Origin: Bartonella harrusi
GTDB lineage: Bacteria; Pseudomonadota; Alphaproteobacteria; Rhizobiales; Rhizobiaceae
DNA length: 64,000 bases
Reading direction: 5' to 3'
Assembly: GCF_024297065.1 (NCBI RefSeq)
Contig: NZ_CP101114.1
Span: forward strand, 1,888,501 to 1,952,500
A program made the position numbers and the translations under genes. Below are positions 39,712 to 49,371 of this stretch, one piece after another. The notes beneath the pieces were generated by a model that had not been told where the DNA came from, made no database searches, and worked only from the letters and a program-made list of their open reading frames with translations. The stretch's first letter is position 1; each line of letters opens with the position of its first letter.

Positions 39712-42346
39712 TAACAATCCTTTTGGGCACAATAATCATTTTCTTGACCGCTTTTTCAACAAGCTGCGCCTTTACAAAATCAAGATTTAACACAGCTTCT
39801 TCAATCATTGCTTCACTCGCTGTTGCCGCCACTGTTACCTCACCACGTTTTTTACCATTAATCTGTACCGGCAAAGTATAGCATTCTTCAACGATTAATG
39901 CGGGATCATAAACAGGCCACGCAAGCTCACAAATCAAAGATTTTCCACCTAAAGCAGCATGACACTCTTCCGCCAAATGAGGCATGATAGGCGCAATCAG
40001 CGCAAGAAAAAAATCCATCGCTTGACGCAAAGCAGCCTTCATCTCACCTTCAATATTCTCTACATTATTTAATAAAGGTGCCATAATATTCAAGAACTCA
40101 TAAAGGCGTGCAATGGCACGATTAAAGGCAAATTTTTCCAAATCATCTTCGACAGCACAAAGGATACGATGGGCTACCTTTGAGAGTTCCAAAGCTTCTC
40201 CCTGCTGCCCTGCGCATGGTGCAATGTCCTTTAACACTGGAGCACTCACAGCCACACAGCGCCAAACACGTTGTACAAAGCGGTGTGCCCCCTCAACACC
40301 AGATTCCGTCCAGATGACATCGCGTTCAGGAGGAGAATCTGACAACACAAACCAGCGTACAGTATCAGCCCCATAGGATGCGATAATATCATCAGGATCA
40401 ACAACATTCCTTTTTGATTTTGACATTTTTTCAATCAAACCAATTGTCACTTCACTTTTATCGGACAATTTGTAAGCCTGACGTTTTCCATCTTTTTCAA
40501 AAATTGCAATTTCCTCTGGTGAAATCCACCCCTGATCATCTCGATAGGTTTCATGAACCACCATCCCTTGAGTAAAAAGACCCTTAAATGGCTCATCGAT
40601 CGTCACATAACCCATTATTTTCATAGCCCGCATAAAAAAACGTGCATAAAGGAGGTGTAAAATTGCGTGTTCAATTCCACCAATATATTGTTGCACAGGC
40701 AACCATTCTGTTGTTGCGTTTCTGTCAACGGGCTCTTGTGCAAAAGGCGCGGTAAATCGTGCATAATACCAAGAAGAGTCAACAAATGTATCCATGGTAT
40801 CGGTTTCACGCCGTGCCTGCTGACCACAGGTAGGACAAGCAACGCTCTGCCATGTTTTATGGCGATCAAGAGGATTGCCCGGTTGATCAAAAGTCACATC
40901 ATCAGGCAACACCACAGGCAAATCAGCACGTGGCACCGGCACCACCCCACAAGACGGACAATGAATCATTGGAATCGGACATCCCCAATAACGCTGCCGT
41001 GAAATTCCCCAATCACGCAATCGAAATTGCACGGTTTTTTGCCCCTGAGACTGCCCATGAAGCATTTGCCCCTCAAGTCTTTTCGCTGCCTCTTCAAAAG
41101 CTTGCTGTGGTGTTAAACCATCCAAAAAACCTGAATTGATCATCACACCATCACCGGTATAAGGCGTTTCTCCAATCACAAAATTGTCTCTCTCAACTCC
41201 TTTTGGCAAAACCACCGGCTTTATGGGAAGATCATACTTACGTGCAAAATCAAAATCTCTCTGATCATGGGCAGGACAACCAAAAACAACCCCTGTCCCA
41301 TAATCCATCAATACAAAATTGGCGATATAAACAGGAATATGCACCGTTGAATCAAAGGGATGAATAGCCAAAAGCGATGTACGAAACCCTTGTTTTTCAG
41401 CGGTTTCAAGAGCTACAATTGTCGTTCCACCACAGCGACATTCTTCAATAAAAGCCTCCAGCGCTTTATCTTTTTGTGCAAGGGATTTTGCAAGAGGATG
41501 ATCGACAGCCAACGCCAAAAAAGAAGCGCCAAAAAGCGTATCAGGCCGTGTTGAATAACAGACAACTTCGTTAAACGTCTCACAAACCTCATCAGCAGGC
41601 TCTGTTGACGTTAAAGCCCAACGAATGAGCAAGCCTTGTGACTTACCAATCCAATTTTTTTGCATAGTGCGCACTTTTTCCGGCCACTGTTCAAGCTTTT
41701 CAAGACCAGCCAAAAGATCTTCACTAAAATCACTAATTTTGAAAAACCATTGCGTCAATTCACGCTGTTCAACCAATGCACCAGAACGCCATCCCCGCCC
41801 ATCAATCACCTGTTCATTTGCCAGCACAGTGTGATCAACCGGATCCCAATTCACCTTCGCCACTTTGCGTGCAACCAAACCTTTCTGGTAAAAATCAAGA
41901 AACAGCATTTGTTGGCGATGATAATAATCCACATCACAAGTAGCAAACTCTCGTGACCAATCCACAGAAAGCCCTAATTGCTTTAATTGCCCCCGCATCA
42001 CTTCAATATTTTGATAGGTCCACGCCTTTGGATGCACTTTATTTTGCATAGCAGCATTTTCAGCTGGCATGCCAAAAGCATCCCACCCCATGGGGTGCAG
42101 CACATGAAACCCCTTTGCACGTTTATAGCGTGCAACAACATCCCCCATGGCATAATTGCGCACATGGCCCATATGAATGCGCCCAGAAGGATAAGGAAAC
42201 ATCTCTAAAACATAATATTTTTCACGGTCGTTCTCTTGAACGGTCTGAAAAATTTTCTTTTCATCCCAAATTGCTTGCCACCTTTGTTCGCGAGCACGTG
42301 GATTATAGCGTTCGCTTAAATGAGAATGTTCAATTGCCATTGTCAT
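39698..42346 (-). CDS. leuS: Leucyl-tRNA synthetase
   Basis: A class I synthetase charging tRNA-Leu. The 882-residue protein has the HIGH box in [20 protein letters not shown], an editing CP1 domain ([19 protein letters not shown]), the Trp-rich [10 protein letters not shown] segment and the KMSKS box in [17 protein letters not shown]. Length and C-terminal domain ([17 protein letters not shown]) are normal. An ATG six bases inside (42340) may be the true start. It is followed by lptE with overlap. Confidence 0.98.
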   Translation of the reverse strand: MTMAIEHSHLSERYNPRAREQRWQAIWDEKKIFQTVQENDREKYYVLEMFPYPSGRIHMGHVRNYAMGDVVARYKRAKGFHVLHPMGWDAFGMPAENAAMQNKVHPKAWTYQNIEVMRGQLKQLGLSVDWSREFATCDVDYYHRQQMLFLDFYQKGLVARKVAKVNWDPVDHTVLANEQVIDGRGWRSGALVEQRELTQWFFKISDFSEDLLAGLEKLEQWPEKVRTMQKNWIGKSQGLLIRWALTSTEPADEVCETFNEVVCYSTRPDTLFGASFLALAVDHPLAKSLAQKDKALEAFIEECRCGGTTIVALETAEKQGFRTSLLAIHPFDSTVHIPVYIANFVLMDYGTGVVFGCPAHDQRDFDFARKYDLPIKPVVLPKGVERDNFVIGETPYTGDGVMINSGFLDGLTPQQAFEEAAKRLEGQMLHGQSQGQKTVQFRLRDWGISRQRYWGCPIPMIHCPSCGVVPVPRADLPVVLPDDVTFDQPGNPLDRHKTWQSVACPTCGQQARRETDTMDTFVDSSWYYARFTAPFAQEPVDRNATTEWLPVQQYIGGIEHAILHLLYARFFMRAMKIMGYVTIDEPFKGLFTQGMVVHETYRDDQGWISPEEIAIFEKDGKRQAYKLSDKSEVTIGLIEKMSKSKRNVVDPDDIIASYGADTVRWFVLSDSPPERDVIWTESGVEGAHRFVQRVWRCVAVSAPVLKDIAPCAGQQGEALELSKVAHRILCAVEDDLEKFAFNRAIARLYEFLNIMAPLLNNVENIEGEMKAALRQAMDFFLALIAPIMPHLAEECHAALGGKSLICELAWPVYDPALIVEECYTLPVQINGKKRGEVTVAATASEAMIEEAVLNLDFVKAQLVEKAVKKMIIVPKRIVNVVV

Positions 42347-42516
42347 GATACTCTTTATAAAATTGAACTAAAAACTTGTTTTTATGCTTGACCATGGATT
42401 AACCTCATCGTCAATATTTTCAATCACTATTTTATTAAGTATCTTACAAAACACTTATAAGCAATTGCTATAAATCATTGTTCAATCCTTTTAATAAAAA
42501 GAAAAAGAGTACATTT

Positions 42517-43209
42517 ATGCACACAGAAAACAACCCCTCCCCTCACCCCTCCATTGAAGCATGGAAAAACCTTCAAAACGACATTGCAACAACATGTCAA
42601 AGCTATAACCGCTCCCCAGAAGAAGTCCAACTTATTGCTGTTTCAAAAACTGTCCAAGCAGAGAATATTCGCCCCATTCTGCAAGCAGGACAGCGCCTTT
42701 TCGCAGAAAACCGTGTGCAAGAAGCTGCTGAAAAATGGCCTCACCTGCGTCAACAATTTGAAAAGATTGAACTTCACCTCATCGGTCCTTTGCAATCCAA
42801 TAAAACAGCAGAAGCTGTTAAAATTTTTGATGTCATTCAAACCGTTGATCGTGAAAAAATAGCCAAAAGCTTAGCAGAAGAAATGCAAAAACAGAACAAA
42901 CACCTCCCCTGCTATGTCCAAGTTAATATTGGCTTAGAGCCGCAAAAAAGTGGTATCACACCAGAGGAAGTTATCCCCTTTGTTGCCCAATGCAAAAATC
43001 ACTATGGTCTTAATATTATCGGCCTTATGGCAATTCCCCCCGTACAAGAAAACCCTGGTCCCTATTTTGCACTGTTAGCAAAATTAGCCAAAAAAGCCAA
43101 TCTTGCCAAACTTTCAATGGGCATGTCCAATGACTTTAAAACAGCTCTACAATTTGGCTCTAATGTCGTTCGCATTGGCTCTGCTTTATTTGGACAGCGC
43201 CCTGTTTAA
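42517..43209 (+). CDS. YggS/PLPBP family pyridoxal phosphate homeostasis protein
   Basis: A 230-residue PLP-binding barrel protein involved in vitamin B6 and amino-acid balance, without known catalysis. The cofactor lysine lies in LIAVSKTVQAE, followed by FAENRVQEAAEKWPHLR, LHLIGPLQSNKTAEAVK, VNIGLEPQKSGI and SMGMSNDFKTALQFGSNVVR. The ATG at 42517 is chosen; a TTG at 42478 would add 13 basic residues. It is divergent from leuS. Confidence 0.94.
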   Translation: MHTENNPSPHPSIEAWKNLQNDIATTCQSYNRSPEEVQLIAVSKTVQAENIRPILQAGQRLFAENRVQEAAEKWPHLRQQFEKIELHLIGPLQSNKTAEAVKIFDVIQTVDREKIAKSLAEEMQKQNKHLPCYVQVNIGLEPQKSGITPEEVIPFVAQCKNHYGLNIIGLMAIPPVQENPGPYFALLAKLAKKANLAKLSMGMSNDFKTALQFGSNVVRIGSALFGQRPV

Positions 43210-43710
43210 CGCATCTCCACCAACAGTGCTATAAAACAAAAAATGCTACAATAAAGAACCCATTTATCATGATAGAACAATACAGATGCGCTACACATGA
43301 AGCGAAAAAGGACCGCACGATACAACAATAGCAAAAACGCGATAAACCATGGCAAAACCATTGCATACAGTTATTGCGAAGATTCCCGTTTTAAAAACCA
43401 CCAATGCCATCAACCACTTCAATCCAAAAAAACGGTGCACTCCTTGCCAGTGGCGTAAGACAAGTAAAAACAGACTTAATATGGACGTAAATACGACACC
43501 CAAATTCTCAGTAAACCGATTAGCTCAATAAGCCCCTAAATGCTCGAGAGAATTTTAACAACTATATGAATAAAACCATGAAGCAATCATACAGACAGCA
43601 TAGCACAAAAATTTTCTGCTCACTAAAAAGAATAACAGGCAGTAATTACCTGTAAAAAGAACAACCAAGCAAAGTAAGCAGAAAAAGTCTTAAAACGTAT
43701 CTATAAGACA
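43210..43710. other. Non-coding stretch before integrase copy F
   Basis: About 500 bases. A minus-strand frame at 43291-43503 encodes a 70-residue hydrophobic peptide (LSLFLLVLRHWQGVHRFFGL) with two possible membrane helices but only a TTG start and no clear RBS. It may be a decayed membrane gene. Nothing else is seen. Confidence 0.4.
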
Positions 43711-44060
43711 ACATATTGATTTATAAAGATAAATATTCATTTTTAACTTGTATCATACCCCCGAAACTTGAAAGATTGTTCTATCTTAAATCATTTCATT
43801 TTGCATCAACTGAAGCACTTGCTGACACATCACAAGCGGAGCTGGTGTGTGGATAAAAAACTCTAAAAAAGGGATAAAAATACCTGTTATGAATCGTCTC
43901 ACTACCAACAGCTGTCGCAACATTGGAGCTGGTAAAGAGTATGATGGCGCCGGCTTTACCTTCATAAGCGTAAAGATGGTGGTGCTCAATGGCTTTACCG
44001 CTATACCATCCACAGATAGCGTCGTGAAATGGGCTTGTGGGCGGGTGCTTTAAACGACAC
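43711..44060 (+). mobile_element. Integrase 5'-segment remnant, copy F
   Basis: It begins at the shared TATTGATTTATAAAGATAAA block and has the ACCCCCGAAACTTGAAAGAT region. It then encodes a start with NRLTTNSCRNIGAGKEYDGA and the HKRKDGGAQWLYRYTIH-like part, with frameshifts and a deletion near the end. It lies about 450 bases upstream of the bacteriocin-like cassette. Confidence 0.8.
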
Positions 44061-44501
44061 CAATTCTTATGCAAACCCATTGGTTAGCCTCTAAAGAACC
44101 CCATTAAACACCAAAAGCCATATAACAGTCTGACAATAATCCGTAAAAACAACAAAAAAAGAGAAATTTTCCATACACGACAGAATAAAAGGCGACAAAT
44201 AATCAATCAAAAAAATACAACGATTACCCCGCACATACACACAAAACAAGAGAAACGAGACTTCGCTCGATATGCACCTCCCTTTCTTTGCGCTTTTTTA
44301 AACATCTTCACCAAGAATATTAATTTTCAAAATGTTCTATTTGCTTTTATTAATTTACAAAAAGAATATTATATTAATATATAAAATATTTTAAAATATT
44401 ATAAATAAAAATATCATTTATTACACAATGTGTATGTATATTTATACAAAAAATATATTTAATTATTTGCAGATATTCTTTGTTCTATAATAAAATTATA
44501 T
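44061..44501. other. Very A+T-rich region upstream of the bacteriocin-like cassette
   Basis: No gene is seen. Base composition becomes strongly A+T-rich from about 44330 (long runs such as TATTATATTAATATATAAAA), which marks the left edge of a segment unlike the neighbouring housekeeping DNA. Confidence 0.5.
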
Positions 44502-44553
44502 TTGACAGCTTAAAAATAAAAATGATAAGCATTTGCATGTATCATAATGATAC
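44502..44553 (+). promoter_or_regulatory. Putative promoter and operator of the cassette
   Basis: TTGACA at 44502 could be a -35 box; possible -10 boxes nearby are imperfect. AATGATAAGCATTT at 44521-44534 resembles the core of a Fur box (AATGATAATCATT). A perfect 15-base palindrome GTATCATAATGATAC lies at 44539-44553, 32 bases before the ATG. A repressor site is likely from the symmetry; its identity is not known. Confidence 0.5.
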
Positions 44554-44585
44554 GTTGATTCCAAAATAAACAAAGGAGGATTTAT

Positions 44586-44855
44586 ATGCGTAATTTTGGT
44601 TCAGGTTTAGTTTATACTATAAATGATTCAACACCTGTTTATGCAAGAGCATGTAGCTTTAATGATTTTACCTCTCACATGGGTTCATTAGGTCTTCAAG
44701 AAGGAATTCGTGGAGGACTAGGTGGACTGGCTGTAGGTGGGATAACTGGAGGACCAGCAGGTATGTTGCCAGGTGCAGCTCTAGGTTTCACAGGGGGATT
44801 TGTAGGAGGTGCTGGTTGGGGATTTATAGAGAAAGCTCGAGAATGTTTTTTCTAA
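44586..44855 (+). CDS. Small glycine-rich, bacteriocin-like protein
   Basis: An 89-residue protein with a strong AAAGGAGGA ribosome-binding site six bases before the ATG. The N-terminal 40 residues (GSGLVYTINDSTPVYARACS, FNDFTSHMGSLGLQEGIRGG) are polar. The C-terminal half is a glycine-zipper hydrophobic segment (GGLGGLAVGGITGGPAGMLP, GAALGFTGGFVGGAGWGF), then a charged end with a second Cys (EKARECFF). This design recalls unmodified class II bacteriocins and pore-forming toxins, and IRGG/LGG could be a double-glycine cleavage site, but no classical leader is present. Five related small membrane proteins follow. Function is inferred from layout only; a phage holin-like or envelope role is the main alternative. 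Confidence 0.6.
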   Translation: MRNFGSGLVYTINDSTPVYARACSFNDFTSHMGSLGLQEGIRGGLGGLAVGGITGGPAGMLPGAALGFTGGFVGGAGWGFIEKARECFF

Positions 44856-44987
44856 TTTATAGAGAATAGCTTAAAGATATCTCTGAAATTATTAATAAAG
44901 ATATTAAACTTAAATCATATCTATGGATAAAATAGTTTTCAGAGATATTTATTCTATATAACATATTATAATTAGGATTTTATTATA
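44856..44987. other. Spacer holding leader copy 1 of the paralogue array
   Basis: A+T-rich spacer whose right end (about 44922-44987) is the first copy of a leader repeated before each two-helix gene. It includes CTATGGATAAAATAG, AGAGATATTTATTCTATATA, and ATTATAATTAGGATTTTATT just before the ATG. AGGA may serve as ribosome-binding site. Confidence 0.6.
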
Positions 44988-45170
44988 ATGGATATTCGTT
45001 ATGAAATCGCGAGATTGCTTTGGATGCTTATTATATATTGCTCTACAGTTGCTATTGGTTTTAAAGTATTTTGTGATTGGAATTGGACGTTCTCTATAAA
45101 AACAGCATTGTTGGCAGGAATTATATTCTTGATTATTGATATTTTGTGTAGATACCTCGGTCTACCTTGA
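44988..45170 (+). CDS. Two-helix small membrane protein 1 (immunity-like)
   Basis: 60 residues: MDIRYEIARLLWMLIIYCST, then a helix, a short polar turn DWNWTFSIK, a second helix LLAGIIFLIIDIL and the tail CRYLGLP. It is the first of a tandem family sharing the M-D/N-I-x-Y-E/K-I start, a Y/W-N/S-x-K/T turn before the second helix, and an RYxGLY-like end. Small hydrophobic proteins next to a bacteriocin gene are often immunity proteins; that role is inference. No known family was recognised. Confidence 0.7.
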   Translation: MDIRYEIARLLWMLIIYCSTVAIGFKVFCDWNWTFSIKTALLAGIIFLIIDILCRYLGLP

Positions 45171-45260
45171 CATTTACTTAATAAATTGTCTTAAAATCGA
45201 GCAAATTTAATTTCATAGATATTTATTCTGTATAACAGACTACAATCAGGGTTTTGTATA

Positions 45261-45443
45261 ATGAATATCCGTTATGAAATCGCAAATTTGATTTTCGCAA
45301 TGATTATATTTCCCTCTGTTTTTTTTATTTTTTATAGAAAAATCTTAGGTTACAATCGGAAGTCAGCTATCAGATCTTCTTTATTTTTAAGTGTTATATG
45401 CTTTAGTCTTGATTTTTTACGGAGATATTTCAATTTATATTAA
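45261..45443 (+). CDS. Two-helix small membrane protein 2 (immunity-like)
   Basis: 60 residues: MNIRYEIANLIFAMIIFPSV, first helix, basic turn KILGYNRKSAIRSS, second helix LFLSVICFSLDFL and end RRYFNLY. The length is identical to copy 1 and the start MxIRYEIA is shared, but the helices have diverged strongly, so the copies are not recent duplicates. It is preceded by its own copy of the leader (GATATTTATTCTGTATAACA, then ACAATCAGGGTTTTGTATA). Confidence 0.7.
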   Translation: MNIRYEIANLIFAMIIFPSVFFIFYRKILGYNRKSAIRSSLFLSVICFSLDFLRRYFNLY

Positions 45444-45527
45444 CATTTACTTAATAAATTACCATAAAAACAAATTTGGTTTCAATGATATCTATTCTAG
45501 AAAATAGATTATAATTTGGATTTCGTA

Positions 45528-45731
45528 ATGTTAGATTTTAATCATAAAATTATTTAATATTTCATGGTAACAGTTTTTTTTGGTTTAACACATCTTTTTT
45601 ATTATAAATTTATTTCTTACAGTTGGAAAGATTCTCTAAAAAACTCATTATTAATAAGCTTTATATTTTTTATTGTTATTATTTTATTAAACTATATTGG
45701 TTTATATAAATTTTTAGATAATATTTTTATA
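45528..45731 (+). pseudogene. Two-helix paralogue 3, interrupted by a stop codon
   Basis: The expected ATG at 45528, after a leader copy, opens MLDFNHKII and stops at a TAA (45555-45557). The same frame continues past it with FFGLTHLFYYKFISYSWKDS, a second helix and NYIGLY, matching the paralogues position by position. An in-frame ATG at 45564 lets a long frame run through into the next copy. So this copy is either dead or re-started internally with a shortened first helix. Confidence 0.65.
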
Positions 45732-45905
45732 ATGGATATTTATTATAAATTATTGGAAGCATTATTTCAAACAATTTTAGTTGGACTAATATTTATAATT
45801 TTTCTGAAATTGAAAGGATACAATCTTAAAAAACGTATAATGTACTTATTAGTTATGTTAACAACAGTTTTCACTCTTATATTTTTATATAAATGCATTA
45901 AATAA
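45564..45905 (+). CDS. Fused paralogues 3 (5'-shortened) and 4
   Basis: One 113-residue frame spans the remainder of copy 3 and a full copy 4. Copy 4 begins at MDIYYKLLEALFQ (ATG 45732) and shows the first helix, the turn LKLKGYNLKKR and a second helix ending FLYKCIK. No stop separates the two, so the product would have four hydrophobic helices. Copy 4 may also be made alone from 45732. Composition is extremely A+T-rich. Confidence 0.6.
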   Translation: MVTVFFGLTHLFYYKFISYSWKDSLKNSLLISFIFFIVIILLNYIGLYKFLDNIFIMDIYYKLLEALFQTILVGLIFIIFLKLKGYNLKKRIMYLLVMLTTVFTLIFLYKCIK

Positions 45906-45993
45906 TTGTAAAATTAAACATCTATATCTATGGATAAAAAATATTTCAGAAATATCTATTACATTAACATATTATAATCAGGATTTTACTATA

Positions 45994-46176
45994 ATGGACA
46001 TTCTTTATAAAATTATACGGTTGTTTTGCATGATAATTATAATGGCCCCTATACTGGCTATTTCTGCTAAAGTATTCTGTGGTTGGAGTTGGAAATTATC
46101 TATAATAACATCGTTGTTATCAATTATTGTGTTCTTTATTTCCGATAGTTTATGTAGGTATTTTGGTTTATATTAA
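45994..46176 (+). CDS. Two-helix small membrane protein 5 (immunity-like)
   Basis: 60 residues: MDILYKIIRLFCMIIIMAPI, then AKVFCGWSWKLSII as the turn, a second helix and the end LCRYFGLY. It is the closest relative of copy 1 (KVFCxWxWxxSI and LCRYxGL shared). It has its own leader copy (TCTATGGATAAAAAA ... TTATAATCAGGATTTTACTATA). It ends the array; the following 700 bases are non-coding. Confidence 0.7.
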   Translation: MDILYKIIRLFCMIIIMAPILAISAKVFCGWSWKLSIITSLLSIIVFFISDSLCRYFGLY

Positions 46177-46911
46177 TTCTTAAAAAATTTCCTCTTTTTA
46201 AACAAAAGAGAGCAACACGAAAAACATTCAACGCAATAAATTATCCAATATGCTATAGCAATGCTTTAAAAGAAGATGTTTTTAGGGCGCACATAATCGG
46301 ATATTCACTTCATTTCTTCCATACCCTAAAAAAACAACGAAGGTGTTCATTTTAGATTTTCAATGCATTGCTCACTTATGGAGATCTTTAAGAAATTTCT
46401 CTCCTTGTTGCCAACCCCATCTCCCAGCATCACCCCCTAGAATTATTCGTAAACACTATAACACACAACGCAAAAGAGCGCATTTTGTACATTTACGCAA
46501 AAAACAAACCTACACCATCGTAATATTTGCCTTTCGTAAATGATTTTACAAAGGCTGTCGATAATCTATCACATCCCATCGACGTACAACACTTTATATG
46601 AAATTTCTTCAAACGTTCCTTTCTTGATGCGTTTATAAAAAATTATCTATAACAATATATTTTTACAATATTGTAATATGCTTTGCTGCACTTGAACCCC
46701 GTAAAACAGTGTAAAAAGAGTCTCTCTTTAAGACATCTCTTTAACAAAAACGCCTCAGATTTTAAAATTGACTATACTAATCTTTTTAATTTAGTCTAAT
46801 CCCCAAAAGAGACTTTTCATTTAAGAAAAGACTTTTGGGAAAATTCTGCCAAAAATACAACAATACAACGGCTGATTTTTCCAAAGAATAAATTATAAAG
46901 AGAGGGAACCC
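46177..46911. other. Non-coding region upstream of acs
   Basis: About 735 bases without a credible gene. Its end contains the hairpin at 46802-46839 and AGAGAGGGA just before the acs ATG. The small plus-strand frame at 46343-46543 looks random. Confidence 0.5.
46802..46839 (+). promoter_or_regulatory. Large hairpin in the acs upstream region
   Basis: CCCAAAAG (46802-46809) pairs with CTTTTGGG (46832-46839), and CTTTTC (46813-46818) with GAAAAG (46825-46830), leaving a small bulge and a six-base loop. It ends 72 bases before the acs start. It may be a transcription terminator for upstream transcripts or a leader structure of acs. Confidence 0.55.
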
Positions 46912-48870
46912 ATGTTTGAAAAAATCCATCCAATACCAGAGAATATCAAAAAAAATGCTCTTATTGATGAAGAGACCTATCAACAATGGTATCAGGAAAG
47001 TATCCATGATCCAGAAAGCTTCTGGGCAAAACATGGTCAACGCATTGAATGGTTTAAACCTTATACGAAAGTAAAAAATACGTCCTTTAATGGAGATGTC
47101 CCCATCCGATGGTATGAAGATGGCGTAACAAATGTTACCTATAATTGCATTGACCGTCACTTAAAAAACCATGGAGAGGAAATCGCATTGATTTGGGAAG
47201 GGGATAATCCCTACCATGATAAAAAAATAACCTATAATACGCTTTATGAACATGTCTGTCGCTTTGCCAATATTTTAAAGAACCACGGTATCAAAAAAGG
47301 CGACAAGGTGACCATTTACTTGCCGATGATTCCCGAAGCAGCCTACGCCATGCTTGCTTGCGCGCGCATCGGTGCCATTCATTCGGTTATTTTTGCTGGT
47401 TTTTCTGCTGAAGCAATAGCAGGACGGATTGTTGATTGCCAATCGACCTTTATCATCACCGCTGATCAAGGCTTGCGTGGAGGCAAACAGATTAACTTAA
47501 AAGACAATATTGATCATGCCATTGAGATTGCAGCACGCCAACATGTCAATGTAGATCAAGTCATGGTTATACGGCGCACCAGTAAAGCAATCAATTGGGT
47601 AGAAGGGCGTGATTTTTGGTACCATGAAGAAGCTTCTAATGCCAAGACGGATTGTCCAGCAGAACCAATGAATGCTGAAGATACCCTTTTTATTCTTTAC
47701 ACCTCCGGTTCGACAGGAAAACCGAAAGGCGTTTTGCATACAACGGCAGGTTATCTTGTCTATGCATCAATGACACATCAATATGTTTTTGATTATCACC
47801 CTGGAGAAATTTACTGGTGCACGGCTGATATTGGCTGGATCACTGGTCATTCTTATTTGATTTATGGGCCTCTGTGCAACGGTGCGACCACTTTGATGTT
47901 TGAAGGAACCCCAACCTTTCCTGACAAAGGCAGATTTTGGGAAATTGTTGATAAACACCAAGTAAATACGCTCTACACCGCACCAACAGCTATCCGCGCC
48001 TTAATGGGTGCGGGCAATTCCTTTGTCGAACGCTCAAAAAGAACATCCTTGCGGCTTTTAGGTACGGTAGGTGAACCGATTAATCCAGAAGCATGGGAAT
48101 GGTTTTATCATACCGTTGGCGATGACCGCTGTCCCATTCTCGATACATGGTGGCAAACAGAAACAGGAGGGCATATGATCACCCCCCTGCCTGGTGCAAC
48201 ACCACTCAAAGCAGGATCAGCCACACGTCCATTCTTCGGTGTTCAACCGCAAATTGTCGACGAGCAAGGAAATATTTTAGAAGGCAAAGCAGAAGGCAAT
48301 CTCTGTATTATCGACTCATGGCCAGGTCAAATGCGTACCCTCTACAATGATCATGAACGTTTCATTGCAACCTATTTTTCCGTATATAAAGGCAAATATT
48401 TTACAGGCGATGGCTGTAGGCGCGATAGCGATGACTATTATTGGATTACAGGACGGGTTGATGATATTCTCAATGTCTCTGGGCACCGGCTAGGAACAGC
48501 CGAGATTGAATCAGCACTTGTTTCTCATCCTGCCGTTTCAGAAGCCGCAATTGTTGGTTATCCTCATCCCATTAAAGGACAAGGTATTTACAGTTTTATT
48601 ACCTTAATGGAAGGGACATCCCCAAGTGAAGAATTGCAAAAAGACCTTATTCAGCATGTTAGAAAGGAAATTGGCTCCATTGCTATCTTGGATAAAGTAC
48701 AATTTTCCCCCCAACTGCCAAAAACACGGTCAGGAAAAATTATGCGGCGTATTTTACGAAAAATCGCCGAAAATAATTTTGATAATTTGGGAGACATTTC
48801 AACTCTTGCCGAACCACAGGTAGTTGAAGATCTGATTGCCAACCGGCAAAATAGAGAGTCCGCAACTTAA
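46912..48870 (+). CDS. acs: Acetyl-CoA synthetase
   Basis: The AMP-forming enzyme activates acetate to acetyl-CoA. The 652-residue protein has [19 protein letters not shown] (phosphate loop), [17 protein letters not shown], the [20 protein letters not shown] hinge, [17 protein letters not shown] and the acetylatable lysine in [14 protein letters not shown]. The start [19 protein letters not shown] fits the family. AGAGAGGGA precedes it. Lysine acetylation of this motif is known to control the enzyme in other bacteria; no regulator gene is in view. Confidence 0.97.
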   Translation: MFEKIHPIPENIKKNALIDEETYQQWYQESIHDPESFWAKHGQRIEWFKPYTKVKNTSFNGDVPIRWYEDGVTNVTYNCIDRHLKNHGEEIALIWEGDNPYHDKKITYNTLYEHVCRFANILKNHGIKKGDKVTIYLPMIPEAAYAMLACARIGAIHSVIFAGFSAEAIAGRIVDCQSTFIITADQGLRGGKQINLKDNIDHAIEIAARQHVNVDQVMVIRRTSKAINWVEGRDFWYHEEASNAKTDCPAEPMNAEDTLFILYTSGSTGKPKGVLHTTAGYLVYASMTHQYVFDYHPGEIYWCTADIGWITGHSYLIYGPLCNGATTLMFEGTPTFPDKGRFWEIVDKHQVNTLYTAPTAIRALMGAGNSFVERSKRTSLRLLGTVGEPINPEAWEWFYHTVGDDRCPILDTWWQTETGGHMITPLPGATPLKAGSATRPFFGVQPQIVDEQGNILEGKAEGNLCIIDSWPGQMRTLYNDHERFIATYFSVYKGKYFTGDGCRRDSDDYYWITGRVDDILNVSGHRLGTAEIESALVSHPAVSEAAIVGYPHPIKGQGIYSFITLMEGTSPSEELQKDLIQHVRKEIGSIAILDKVQFSPQLPKTRSGKIMRRILRKIAENNFDNLGDISTLAEPQVVEDLIANRQNRESAT

Positions 48871-49371
48871 CATTAAACCAGAATGGTGACTTTAGCTTTC
48901 CTGTCAAAATGATCTCGACATTCTAAAGTCACCAGTAAAGGAAAAAACATTCTATGGAGTCATTCAAACTCTCTAAAAACAGAGTGTCTTTCTCAATGCC
49001 AACGCAAAACACAAACGGATTAAAAAAACATTCAAAGGCGTATCAATTTTAAGAAAATCTAAAAGAGAAAAGCAAAGTAACCATGTAACCATCAAACAGA
49101 AAAGACGGCTTCTGAGTAAAAACGAGCCTGTTTTCTTTTATGTTTCTGCTAGCAACACCTTGGAATTCCTGTTAAAATCATAAATAAAGAAGAAATTCAA
49201 GGAAAAATAATAAGGAATTATATTCTTACAAAGAATGTTTTTCAATAACAAACTGGAAATGATGGAAGAAAATATTAAAAACAATACCCTATAAAAACGA
49301 CCAAGAACCTAAAATAATGAAAGAAAAAACTCTTAAAATGATGCACGATAACAACGAAGTGGTAATGAAAA
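48871..49371. other. Intergenic region acs / ftsE with an inverted repeat
   Basis: GGTGACTTTAG (48885-48895) is the exact reverse complement of CTAAAGTCACC (48923-48933), 14 bases after the acs stop, with a 27-base loop. It may end acs transcription or bind a protein. The remaining 430 bases show no gene. Confidence 0.6.

Noticed and set aside
43291..43503. Hydrophobic 70-residue minus-strand protein
   Set aside because: It has only a TTG start and no RBS; it could be a relic but cannot be supported as a gene.
44586..44855. Calling the glycine-rich protein a phage holin
   Set aside because: No lysis gene or other phage gene is near, and the hydrophobic part is a glycine zipper rather than two or three plain helices. 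It remains a possible alternative.
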